This document shows positions 1 to 7,104 of a stretch of DNA of 64,000 nt, piece by piece. The translations under genes were made by a program, and so were the position numbers. This stretch comes from Rhodospirillaceae bacterium (GTDB lineage: Bacteria > Pseudomonadota > Alphaproteobacteria > UBA8366): NCBI GenBank assembly GCA_002716125.1, contig PAZH01000031.1, positions 1-64,000 of the forward strand, given 5' to 3'. Numbering within the stretch: position 1 is the first letter of the stretch; every line of letters starts with the position of its first letter. The notes below the pieces were generated by a model, which was not told where the DNA came from, made no database searches, and saw only the letters and a list, made by a program, of their open reading frames with translations.

Positions 1-401
1 TCGAGCAAGTCGGCGGTGCACCGATGATCGACGATCCGGATTTCAAAAGCCGGGTCGCCAGCATCGGCATCAAACTGCAGGCGCTGGAAATCACCAACCT
101 GCGCACGCTGGCCGCCGTCAATGTCGGCAAGTCGCCGGGCGATGCATCCTCGATTCTGAAGATCCGCGGCACGGAGATCGAGCAGGAATTGAACGAACTG
201 TTGATGGAAGCCATGGGGTATTACGCGCAACCCTATCAACCGGGGCGCCTTTTCAACCAACAGACCAATATGATCCCGGTCGGCCCGGATCACGCCGTCG
301 GCTTAATGGAAGAGCATCTGCTGCGCCGCGCGGCCTCCATTTATGGCGGGTCGAACGAAATACAGAAGAACATCATCGCCAAAGCGATCATGGGCCTCTG
401 A
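1..401 (+). CDS. Acyl-CoA dehydrogenase, C-terminal part (cut by window edge)
   Basis: The reading frame is open from the first bases of the window, so the true start lies upstream; an ATG at 24 is internal. The visible part is the C-terminal helical domain of an acyl-CoA dehydrogenase. Such enzymes are FAD flavoproteins that put an alpha,beta double bond into acyl-CoA esters and pass electrons to ETF. Diagnostic features are a segment GTEIEQELNELLMEAMGYY and the terminal YGGSNEIQKNIIAKAIMGL, which closely resembles the end of the complete acyl-CoA dehydrogenase at 18744-19943. Substrate chain length cannot be read from this part. The next gene begins 14 bases downstream on the same strand, so the two may be cotranscribed. 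Confidence 0.93.
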   Translation, partial: EQVGGAPMIDDPDFKSRVASIGIKLQALEITNLRTLAAVNVGKSPGDASSILKIRGTEIEQELNELLMEAMGYYAQPYQPGRLFNQQTNMIPVGPDHAVGLMEEHLLRRAASIYGGSNEIQKNIIAKAIMGL

Positions 402-415
402 TCGGCGAACGCGCG

Positions 416-1360
416 ATGGAACAGGTGCCGGAAATCGATTTCGCGCCGTTCCTTGCCGGAAACGCACACGACAAGCAGCGGGTCGCGCGCGAAATCGGCG
501 CCGCCTGCGAAGGCATCGGTTTCTTCTACCTGACGGGCCATGACATTTCCGACGACGTCACGACAGGTATCTTTGCCGCGGCGCGGCAATTCTTCGCGTT
601 GCCGCACGCCGTCCGCCACCACCCGGACCTCCTGATTTCACCAGAGCAAAGCCGCGGCTACCAACCGATCGGGGCACGGCACTACAAGAACACCGCCGCG
701 CCCGACCTGATGGAGGCGTTTAAGTATCAGCGTGAGTTGCCGCCGGACGACCCGGACATCGTCGCCGGCGACCGTGTACAGCAATTGAACAAATGGCCGG
801 CCGACCTGCCGCTCTGGCGCGAGACTTTGCTCGCCTATTTCGAGGCCATCGACGGTGTTTCATACGACTTGCTGCGTGCCTTCGCCTTGGCCCTCGACGT
901 CGAAGAAGACTATTTCCACCGCTTTTATCGTAAGCCGCTGACGCAGGTCTCCCTCTTGCATTACCCGCCGCAGCCGCCGGCTGACGATGCTTTCGGCAAC
1001 CGGCCCCACGCGGACGAGACCGCTTTCACCATCGTCTTGCAGGAAACGGTTCCCGGTCTCGAAGTCAGAACGCGAAGCGGAGAATGGGTCAGCGCCCCGC
1101 CCGTTGACGGTAGTTTCGTCGTTAACATAGGCGACTATATGGCCCGTTGGACGAATGGGCGGTTCCGCTCGACCCTGCACCGCGTCGTCAACCGTACCGG
1201 CGATGAGCGGTATTCGATTCCGTATTTCGCCATTCCCGACTTCGATGCCGTGATCGAGTGCCTGCCGACGTGCGAAGGTCCTGGGAATCCGGCACAATAC
1301 GAGCCGCTCCACGTGGGGCAATCGATCTATCGCAAGTTTTCGAGCGACTACATCACCTGA
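416..1360 (+). CDS. Isopenicillin N synthase family Fe(II)/2-oxoglutarate oxygenase
   Basis: A 314-residue protein, normal length for the family, with an N-terminal DIOX_N region (about residues 5-120) and a C-terminal 2OG-FeII oxygenase jelly roll. The iron ligands are visible as H198 and D200 (NRPHADE) and H255 (STLHRVVN). R265 and S267 (ERYSIPYF) form the RxS motif that binds 2-oxoglutarate in this family. In bacteria such enzymes hydroxylate or oxidise small molecules; homology to isopenicillin N synthase does not imply penicillin synthesis. It lies 14 bases after an acyl-CoA dehydrogenase and 12 bases before a DUF1989 gene, so it probably belongs to a catabolic operon. The substrate is unknown. 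Confidence 0.93.
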   Translation: MEQVPEIDFAPFLAGNAHDKQRVAREIGAACEGIGFFYLTGHDISDDVTTGIFAAARQFFALPHAVRHHPDLLISPEQSRGYQPIGARHYKNTAAPDLMEAFKYQRELPPDDPDIVAGDRVQQLNKWPADLPLWRETLLAYFEAIDGVSYDLLRAFALALDVEEDYFHRFYRKPLTQVSLLHYPPQPPADDAFGNRPHADETAFTIVLQETVPGLEVRTRSGEWVSAPPVDGSFVVNIGDYMARWTNGRFRSTLHRVVNRTGDERYSIPYFAIPDFDAVIECLPTCEGPGNPAQYEPLHVGQSIYRKFSSDYIT

Positions 1361-1372
1361 AGGGGGGACGTC

Positions 1373-2236
1373 ATGACCAGAACGCCGCAAAATCCGGAAC
1401 CCGCCGACGCCGAGGCACGCCGCGCCGTCGAACCGGTCACCTGTTACCCGGTCGAACAGCTGCCGCCCTTCGATGCGGCTTTCTACGAACGGGCACGCGC
1501 GGGCAAGACCCAAATCGACGAAGTCATCATCCCGCCGCGCGACGCCCGCACCTTCGACGTGCCCGCCGGTCATCTGTTTCGCATTGTCAGTATCGAGGGA
1601 CCGCAAGTCGGCGACCTCAACCTTTGGAGCAAAGACGATCTGAAGGAAGAGTTTTACAGCGGCAAGACGCGCGCTCTGCATTCGACCCATGTGACGACGG
1701 GCCACCGCCTGTGGAGCAACATGCCCTACATGCGTGCCTTGGCGACGGTCACGCACGACACGCTCGATTGGTACGGTTTCGACGAGTACGGCGGCGGCGT
1801 ACACGACATCCAGGGCACGCGCTGCGACCCCTACACCAATCGCCTCCTCGACGGTGACGATTATCACTACTGCTGTCATTCCAATCTCACCCGCGCCTTG
1901 TCTGAGAAGACCGGCATGCCGCCAAAGGAGGCTGAACTTTATGTGCATGACGTCCTCAACGTCTTTATGTGCACCGGCTTCACGCACGACACGCATCAGT
2001 TCTTCATGAAGTCCAGTCCGGTGCGCCCCGGCGATTTCATCGAGTTTTTCGCCGAGATCGATCTGCTCGGTGCCGTTTCCACCTGTCCTGGCGGCGATTG
2101 CGGCGCCAAGCACTCAAGCGATCAAGCCCAATGCCATCCGCTAAAGATCGAGATTTATAAGCCGACTGACGGCGCGCTCGAGGGCTGGCAGCCATCCACC
2201 CTCAATGCCTATAGCCGTACCCACGGTCTCGGCTAA
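1373..2236 (+). CDS. DUF1989 / urea carboxylase-associated family protein
   Basis: A 287-residue protein of the DUF1989 family, whose members often flank urea carboxylase or amino-acid catabolism genes. Visible family features are a core near VPAGHLFRIVSIEGPQVGDLNLW, an arginine- and cysteine-containing centre (QGTRCDPYTN, then YHYCCHSN) and a C-terminal cysteine-rich stretch (STCPGGDCGAKH) that could bind metal. Its biochemical activity is not established for the family in general. No urea carboxylase or allophanate hydrolase is present in the window, so the usual context is missing; here the partners are an oxygenase upstream and an aldo/keto reductase 30 bases downstream. An AGGGGGG run just before the ATG is a good ribosome-binding site. 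Confidence 0.85.
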   Translation: MTRTPQNPEPADAEARRAVEPVTCYPVEQLPPFDAAFYERARAGKTQIDEVIIPPRDARTFDVPAGHLFRIVSIEGPQVGDLNLWSKDDLKEEFYSGKTRALHSTHVTTGHRLWSNMPYMRALATVTHDTLDWYGFDEYGGGVHDIQGTRCDPYTNRLLDGDDYHYCCHSNLTRALSEKTGMPPKEAELYVHDVLNVFMCTGFTHDTHQFFMKSSPVRPGDFIEFFAEIDLLGAVSTCPGGDCGAKHSSDQAQCHPLKIEIYKPTDGALEGWQPSTLNAYSRTHGLG

Positions 2237-2266
2237 CCGAACAAAAAGAAGAAGGAATCGATACGT

Positions 2267-3319
2267 ATGTTGGACTCCGTTCAATACGGAAGGAGCGGCC
2301 TGTCCGTCTCCCGCCTTTGTCTCGGCACCATGAACTTCGGGGAGCCCGGTGTCGGCCAGCACGGCCACTGGACCCTCTCCCTCGACGACGCACGGCCGAT
2401 CTTCAAGGCCGCCATGGATCAAGGCCTGTATTATTTCGACTGCGCCAACAACTACGGCATGGGTGCGTCGGAGCGCGTTGTCGGCGCGCTACTCCGGGAG
2501 CTCTTCCCGCGCGAGAGCTATGTCCTCTCGACCAAGCTCATCATGCCAATGGCAGAGGGCCCCAACCGGGGCGGTCTCTCCCGTAAGCATATCATGGAAG
2601 AGATCGACGCGATCCTTAAGCGCCTCGGCCTCGACTATGTCGACCAATTGGTTGTCCACCGCCATCCCTCGGTCGTCCCGAATACACCCGCCGCCCCTCT
2701 TGAAGAAGGGCTCGAGGCGCTGCACGACGTAGTGAAGGCCGGCAAGGCGCTCTATATCGGCGCGTCCTCCATGTATACGTGGCAATTCGTGCAGATGCGC
2801 ATGATCTCAGAGCGTAACGGCTGGCATAAGTTCATTTCGATGCAGAACCACTACAACCTGATCTACCGCGAGGAGGAGCGCGAGATGCATCCTTATTGCG
2901 AGGCGGAAGGTATTGCGGTGACACCGTGGTCGCCGTTGGCCCGCGGCGTGCTGACCGGCTCCTACAAAGGCGGCTTCGACAAGGGCGGCACCAAACGCTC
3001 GCAAGGCGGCGACGCGGAACGCGCCATGAGCCTGTATCGAGGCGATATGGAGTTCGACATCGTCGACCGCGTCGCCGAGGTCGCCGAAAAACGCGGCTAC
3101 TCCTCCGCCCAAATCGCGCTCGCCTGGATGCTCAGCAAACCGGTTATCACCTCACCGGTGATCGGCGTCTCCAAGATCGAACAACTCGAGCAACTGATCG
3201 CCGCCACCAAGATTACGCTCAGCGACGACGACATCGCCTATCTCGAAGAACTTTACCGCCCCGTCGCGAACATCCTGGACGACGAGAAACCGCGCAGCGT
3301 TATGGTGAAGGACGACTAG
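2267..3319 (+). CDS. Aldo/keto reductase
   Basis: A 350-residue (beta/alpha)8-barrel NAD(P)H oxidoreductase, cytosolic, of the type that includes potassium-channel beta-subunit and YghZ-like proteins. The catalytic tetrad is intact: D58 and Y63 (YYFDCANNYG), K90 (LSTKL) and H131 (LVVHRH). The C-terminal cofactor-binding region is seen as ITSPVIGVSKIEQL. It reduces carbonyls or oxidises alcohols; the substrate is not evident. The gene follows DUF1989 by 30 bases with a purine-rich AAGAAGAAGGAA ribosome-binding stretch, so it is likely the last gene of the operon that starts upstream of the window. A palindromic repeat pair begins four bases after its stop. Confidence 0.95.
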   Translation: MLDSVQYGRSGLSVSRLCLGTMNFGEPGVGQHGHWTLSLDDARPIFKAAMDQGLYYFDCANNYGMGASERVVGALLRELFPRESYVLSTKLIMPMAEGPNRGGLSRKHIMEEIDAILKRLGLDYVDQLVVHRHPSVVPNTPAAPLEEGLEALHDVVKAGKALYIGASSMYTWQFVQMRMISERNGWHKFISMQNHYNLIYREEEREMHPYCEAEGIAVTPWSPLARGVLTGSYKGGFDKGGTKRSQGGDAERAMSLYRGDMEFDIVDRVAEVAEKRGYSSAQIALAWMLSKPVITSPVIGVSKIEQLEQLIAATKITLSDDDIAYLEELYRPVANILDDEKPRSVMVKDD

Positions 3320-3322
3320 CAG

Positions 3323-3422
3323 CCCTTCGAGACGGCGCATACGCACCTCCTCAGGCTGAGGCGATATCCCTAATCTCTGCCCCCCTCATCCTGAGGAGCG
3401 CGAAGCGCGTCTCGAAGGATGG
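3323..3422. repeat. Inverted pair of REP-like palindromic elements
   Basis: Two copies of one imperfect palindrome lie in opposite orientation at 3323-3361 and 3384-3422. The first reads CCCTTCGAGACG...CTCAGGCTGAGG and the second CCTCATCCTGAGGAG...TCTCGAAGGATGG. They can fold as a large hairpin between the convergent aldo/keto reductase and acyl-CoA synthetase genes. Similar elements are widespread in alphaproteobacterial intergenic regions. The second copy supplies the stop codon of the acyl-CoA synthetase. Confidence 0.85.
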
Positions 3423-4978
3423 CCGCAAGGAAATCCAGGGTCGGCATCGTCGGAAGCAACCCGTCGCCTATGATTAGAGGCCTCGCCATAGGCCGCCCGC
3501 AGTTCGTGCTTGAGGACTTTGCCGGCGGCGGATTTCGGTAGCGCGTCCCGGAAGATCACGGACTTTGGGCATTTGTAGCCGGCAAGGCGTTCGCGGCAAT
3601 GGGCGATAACGGACGTCTCTGTAAGGCCAGCCTTCGTCGGCACGACGACGGCGGTCACTGCTTCTCCCCATTTCAGGTCGGCCAGACCGATCACGGCGGC
3701 CTCGGCGATCTCCGGGTGGTCGAACAGGACGTTCTCAACCTCGCTCGAATAGACGTTCTCGCCGCCCGTGATGATCATGTCCTTGGTGCGGTCAACAATG
3801 AAAACAAACCCGGCCGCATCGATATGGCCGGCATCGCCGGTGTCGAGCCACCCGTCGACGAAAGCCTTCGCCGTCTCGGCTTCGTTCTCCCAATAGCCGC
3901 GCATCACATTGGCACCCTTCACCTGAATGCGCCCGACCGTGCCCGCCTCGACAGCCGCGCCGTTGTCATCCGCGATCCGCATCTCAACACCGACAATCGG
4001 ATGCCCGCAGGATGTCATGCGCGGGCCGGCTGTCTCGCCGGGCTCAGGCGGCCACGGCGTCGCGGCAACCGTGCCGGCTGCTTCGGTCAGCACGTAGATA
4101 TGCTGAAACACATCGCCATAGACTGTTTTACATCGCTGTAAGGTGTCGCTTGGCATCGGCGCGGAGCCATAGAGCACCCGGCGCAAGCTATCGAGCCGAC
4201 GCGGCTTCCGATCGTACGCGTCCAGCATCATCAAAAGCATGGTCGGCACCAACTGGAATGCCGACACGCGGTGCCGCTCGATGAGATCGAGGGCCAGGTC
4301 CGGATCGAATTTCGGCAGGAAGACGTGCTCAGCCGCGAGCGCCGTCAACGAGAAGCAGGCCCAAGAATCGGCCTGATGAAACATCGGTGCGGCATGCAGC
4401 CAGACATCGTCGCGGGCAAATTGCCCCAAGACGATCTTGTTGGTGGCGGACGCCGCCACATTCCGGTGGCTCAACATGACGCCCTTGGCGCGCCCCGTCG
4501 TGCCACCCGTATAAAAAATATGGGCGATCCGATTCTCGTCCTGCGCACCGATCGGCGATTGCATCGGCGCCTGCGCGGCAATCATCGCCCCCCAACTCGC
4601 CTCTCCTTCATCGGAGAGTACGATCCGCCGAATACCGGCCGGCACGAGCGCGTCGAATTCGGACGCGGTAAGGACCATCGAAACATCGCAGTCATCCAAC
4701 ACATAGGCGACCTCAATCGGCGATAACCGTGTGTTCACCGGCACCGCGACCAAACCCGCCAGCGAACAGGCGTAATAGGCTTCGAAGAAGTCGGCGTTGT
4801 TGGGCGCCAAAATCGCGACCCGGTCGCCTTCGGACAATCCAACGGCCGCCAGCCCGGCCGCGGCACGGCGCACCCGGTCCGCCGTCTCGCGATAGGACCG
4901 CACGATCTCGCCGTCCCGCACCGCAATGCGGTCACTGCCGGTCTTTTCGGCATGCAGCAGAAAATCGTGCAACATCAT
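3386..4978 (-). CDS. AMP-forming acyl-CoA synthetase
   Basis: A 530-residue ANL-superfamily enzyme that activates a carboxylic acid to acyl-AMP and then acyl-CoA. The phosphate-binding loop is at residues 157-171 (YTGGTTGRAKGVMLS). Other family marks are WLDTGDAG, the hinge region GGENVYSSEVENVL and the C-terminal lysine K487 in GKVLK. The family domain normally ends near residue 498; the last 32 residues are extra, and the final 11 plus the stop codon are encoded inside a REP-like repeat, so the natural stop was probably lost. It is convergent with the aldo/keto reductase and divergent from the MaoC hydratase. Substrate is unknown but medium- to long-chain or aromatic acids are typical. Confidence 0.95.
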   Translation of the reverse strand: MMLHDFLLHAEKTGSDRIAVRDGEIVRSYRETADRVRRAAAGLAAVGLSEGDRVAILAPNNADFFEAYYACSLAGLVAVPVNTRLSPIEVAYVLDDCDVSMVLTASEFDALVPAGIRRIVLSDEGEASWGAMIAAQAPMQSPIGAQDENRIAHIFYTGGTTGRAKGVMLSHRNVAASATNKIVLGQFARDDVWLHAAPMFHQADSWACFSLTALAAEHVFLPKFDPDLALDLIERHRVSAFQLVPTMLLMMLDAYDRKPRRLDSLRRVLYGSAPMPSDTLQRCKTVYGDVFQHIYVLTEAAGTVAATPWPPEPGETAGPRMTSCGHPIVGVEMRIADDNGAAVEAGTVGRIQVKGANVMRGYWENEAETAKAFVDGWLDTGDAGHIDAAGFVFIVDRTKDMIITGGENVYSSEVENVLFDHPEIAEAAVIGLADLKWGEAVTAVVVPTKAGLTETSVIAHCRERLAGYKCPKSVIFRDALPKSAAGKVLKHELRAAYGEASNHRRRVASDDADPGFPCGHPSRRASRSSG

Positions 4979-4993
4979 CGGATTAATGTCCCG

Positions 4994-5021
4994 TTGGCTT
5001 CGGGCGAAGCGTCCCTATAAT
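4994..5021 (+). promoter_or_regulatory. Sigma-70-like promoter for the MaoC hydratase
   Basis: A TTGGCT box at 4994-4999 and a perfect TATAAT at 5016-5021 are separated by 16 bases, in the short divergent region ahead of the gene at 5052. Transcription would begin near 5028. Read by eye against the consensus only. Confidence 0.55.
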
Positions 5022-5051
5022 CCTCATACGCTCGAAACCTGAGAACATCAA

Positions 5052-5918
5052 ATGGCCATCGACTACGACAGACTTATGGCGCGGGAATTCCCCGTCGTCC
5101 GCCACCGCTACGACCCAAAAGACGTTATGCTTTACGCGCTTGGGATCGGGCTCGGACACGACCCCCTGGACGAACAACAGCTGCGTTTCGTTTATGAGGA
5201 AAATCTCGCCGTCTTCCCGACGATGGCCTCGATCATGGCTTACCCCGGGCTCTGGAGCCGGGAGCCGGACACCGGCCTCGATTGGGAATATACGCTCCAT
5301 GCGGAACAAGGCATGAAGTTCCTCAAACCGATCCCAATCTCGGGCGAGATCGAAGCGCAGACCCGGGTCACCGGCATTGTCGACAAAGGCGAAGGCCGGG
5401 GCGCCATCGTCTATACCGAGCGGACAGGCATCGATACGGCGACCGGTGACGCTTTGTTCCAAGTTTTTCACACAACGTTTGCGCGCCGCGACGGCGGCTA
5501 TGGCGGGCCGAGCGATTCGGCGCGCCCGCCCGCTGCTATTCCCGATCGGGCCCCGGATATCACGTGCGACCTACCGACGATCCCGCAGCAGGCGCTCCTC
5601 TACCGGCTGAACGGCGACCCCAACCCGCACAATGTCGATCCGAAGGCGGCCCGCACTTCCGGCTTCGAGCGGCCGATTTTGCATGGGCTTTGCACTTACG
5701 GCATTGCGGGACACGCGCTGCTGCGGTCGTGTTGCGACTATGCGCCGGACGGTCTATCGAGCCTCAACGTGCGCCTCTCCGCTCCCGTCTATCCGGGTGA
5801 GACCATCCGCACGAAGATTTGGTGGCAGCCCGGCGACGCGAAGGCCGTATTCCAATCCATCGCCCTTGAGCGCGACGCGATCGTGCTGAACAACGGTGAA
5901 GCGGAATTGAAAGGATAG
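5052..5918 (+). CDS. MaoC-family enoyl-CoA hydratase (hydratase 2 type)
   Basis: A 288-residue double-hotdog protein of the peroxisomal hydratase-2 type, which adds water to trans-2-enoyl-CoA to give (R)-3-hydroxyacyl-CoA. The N-terminal hotdog spans about residues 10-145 and the C-terminal MaoC domain about 165-288. The signature is at Y184-P197 (YRLNGDPNPHNVDP), followed by the overhang GFERPILHGLCTYG. The usual hydratase-2 motif has Asp and His five residues apart (GDxNPLH). Here the histidine comes one residue early (H193) and Asn194 sits in the normal position, so the catalytic pair may be shifted or lost. A clean promoter precedes it; it stands alone and diverges from the acyl-CoA synthetase, with which it could share a pathway. 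Confidence 0.9.
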   Translation: MAIDYDRLMAREFPVVRHRYDPKDVMLYALGIGLGHDPLDEQQLRFVYEENLAVFPTMASIMAYPGLWSREPDTGLDWEYTLHAEQGMKFLKPIPISGEIEAQTRVTGIVDKGEGRGAIVYTERTGIDTATGDALFQVFHTTFARRDGGYGGPSDSARPPAAIPDRAPDITCDLPTIPQQALLYRLNGDPNPHNVDPKAARTSGFERPILHGLCTYGIAGHALLRSCCDYAPDGLSSLNVRLSAPVYPGETIRTKIWWQPGDAKAVFQSIALERDAIVLNNGEAELKG

Positions 5919-5924
5919 GGCGGC

Positions 5925-6626
5925 CTAGACCGAGCGGGTGATGCCACCGTCGACACGGAGATTCTGCCCGGTGATGTAGCCGGCGCCATCCGAAAGCAGG
6001 AACGCGACGGTCGCCGCGATTTCGTCCGTCTTGCCATAGCGTTCCATCGGGATTCGCTGCCGGAACTCGTCCTTCTCGGGCAGGCTGTCGATAAATCCCG
6101 GAAGAACGTTATTCATCCGAATATTGTCGGCCGCATACTTATCGGCGAAAAGTTTCGTGAAAGCGGCGAGCCCGGCACGGAAGACGCCAGATGTCGGAAA
6201 GACAGGATCGGGCTCAAATGCCGCAAAGGTTGAGATATTGACGATTGCACCCGATTTCTGCGCCTGCATGATCGGCGTCACCAATCGGGTCGGACGGACA
6301 GCGTTCAGCATGTAAGTCTCCATGCCTTCGTGCCAGTCTTCATCCGTGAGTTCCAAAACCGGTGCACGCGGCCCATGTCCCGCACTATTCACCAAGGCGT
6401 CGACGCGGCCCCAGCGATCCATTGCGGCATCGACAAGGCGCTTCAGATCGTCGTTGGACTTGTTCGAACCGGTCACGCCGAGCCCGCCGAGTTCCTCAGC
6501 CAAAGCTTCGCCTTTCCCGGACGAAGATAGGATCGCTACCTTATATCCGTCCGACGCCAAGCGGCGCGCCGACCCCGCACCCATGCCGCTACCACCAGCC
6601 GTGATGATCGCAACTTTCTCAGTCAT
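5925..6626 (-). CDS. SDR-fold protein with altered catalytic residues
   Basis: A 233-residue classical-length short-chain dehydrogenase/reductase fold. The NAD(P)-binding glycine motif (TAGGSGMG, residues 9-16), the NSAG motif at 80-83 and the C-terminal YITGQNLRVDGG are present. The active site is not typical: where classical SDRs have Ser, then Tyr 13 residues later and Lys four after that, this protein has Thr133, Ser146 and Arg150 (SGVFR). It may be a non-catalytic or differently acting member, or a subfamily with its own chemistry. The ATG at 6626 is supported by GGAGG eight bases upstream. It is convergent with the MaoC hydratase, six bases separating the stops. The remnant monooxygenase lies just upstream on the same strand. 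Confidence 0.88.
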   Translation of the reverse strand: MTEKVAIITAGGSGMGAGSARRLASDGYKVAILSSSGKGEALAEELGGLGVTGSNKSNDDLKRLVDAAMDRWGRVDALVNSAGHGPRAPVLELTDEDWHEGMETYMLNAVRPTRLVTPIMQAQKSGAIVNISTFAAFEPDPVFPTSGVFRAGLAAFTKLFADKYAADNIRMNNVLPGFIDSLPEKDEFRQRIPMERYGKTDEIAATVAFLLSDGAGYITGQNLRVDGGITRSV

Positions 6627-6677
6627 TCTCGATACCTCCGGTCAAACAATGTCTCGAATTCTTACGGATATCCTAGG

Positions 6678-6821
6678 TTAAGGCCAAGCCTTCGACTCCC
6701 GGGTCACATCCTTGCGCGTTTCGAGGACCCCGACCGAAAGGCCGGCGCGCGCAATAAAGAGGGCCAGCGTCAGACCGACCGGCCCCGCACCTGCAACGAT
6801 TACGCTCGAATGTTTCGTCAT
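6678..6821 (-). pseudogene. N-terminal remnant of a FAD-dependent aromatic monooxygenase
   Basis: A 47-codon frame reads MTKHSSVIVAGAGPVGLTLA at its start, then a second strand ending in LETR and the segment RESKAWP before a TAA. The GAGPVGL dinucleotide-binding motif and the following strand-helix-strand are those of the FAD-binding domain of PheA/TfdB-type ring hydroxylases. In those enzymes the RES/RDxRA segment leads into a longer TFHPPTLE region. Here the frame stops exactly there, and no continuation is visible in the remaining 51 bases before the SDR. This is best read as a decayed gene whose other roughly 450 codons are gone. A functional 47-residue peptide is unlikely. Confidence 0.7.
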
Positions 6822-6920
6822 TTTGATCCGTTGTGGCGACGTAATCTTGTCTGGATTAGCAAAGTCGCTTCCCTATGTCCCATCTAAGTATTTCGAATGT
6901 CTGTGAGATCACGGAAAACA

Positions 6921-6933
6921 AGACATTTTGTCT
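6921..6933. promoter_or_regulatory. Palindrome AGACA-TTT-TGTCT in an AT-rich gap
   Basis: The 283-base stretch 6822-7104 between the monooxygenase remnant and the amidohydrolase has no gene that I can support. It contains this perfect 5-bp-arm palindrome in a locally AT-rich segment (about 6900-6955), and a TTTTCCGGAAAA palindrome at 7045-7056. Either could be an operator for the amidohydrolase gene. The evidence is symmetry and position only. Confidence 0.25.
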
Positions 6934-7104
6934 ATTTTATGTTATGACATGAGAATGCTACGGTCGCCGTTCGCACCTTACCCTTCGACAAAAGGTCGCC
7001 CGAAGAAACCGATCAGCGGTATCGTAATACGGTGCATGGGGTTGTTTTCCGGAAAAAAAACAATCCGCCAGTAATTTGGCCCATCTCTAACCGGGAGCCC
7101 GCGC

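Noticed and set aside
860-2113. A 417-codon minus-strand frame opposite the isopenicillin-N-synthase-like and DUF1989 genes
   Set aside because: The plus-strand frames show intact family motifs (HADE, STLHR, ERYSIPY), and the minus frame has a valine- and arginine-rich composition typical of an antisense shadow.
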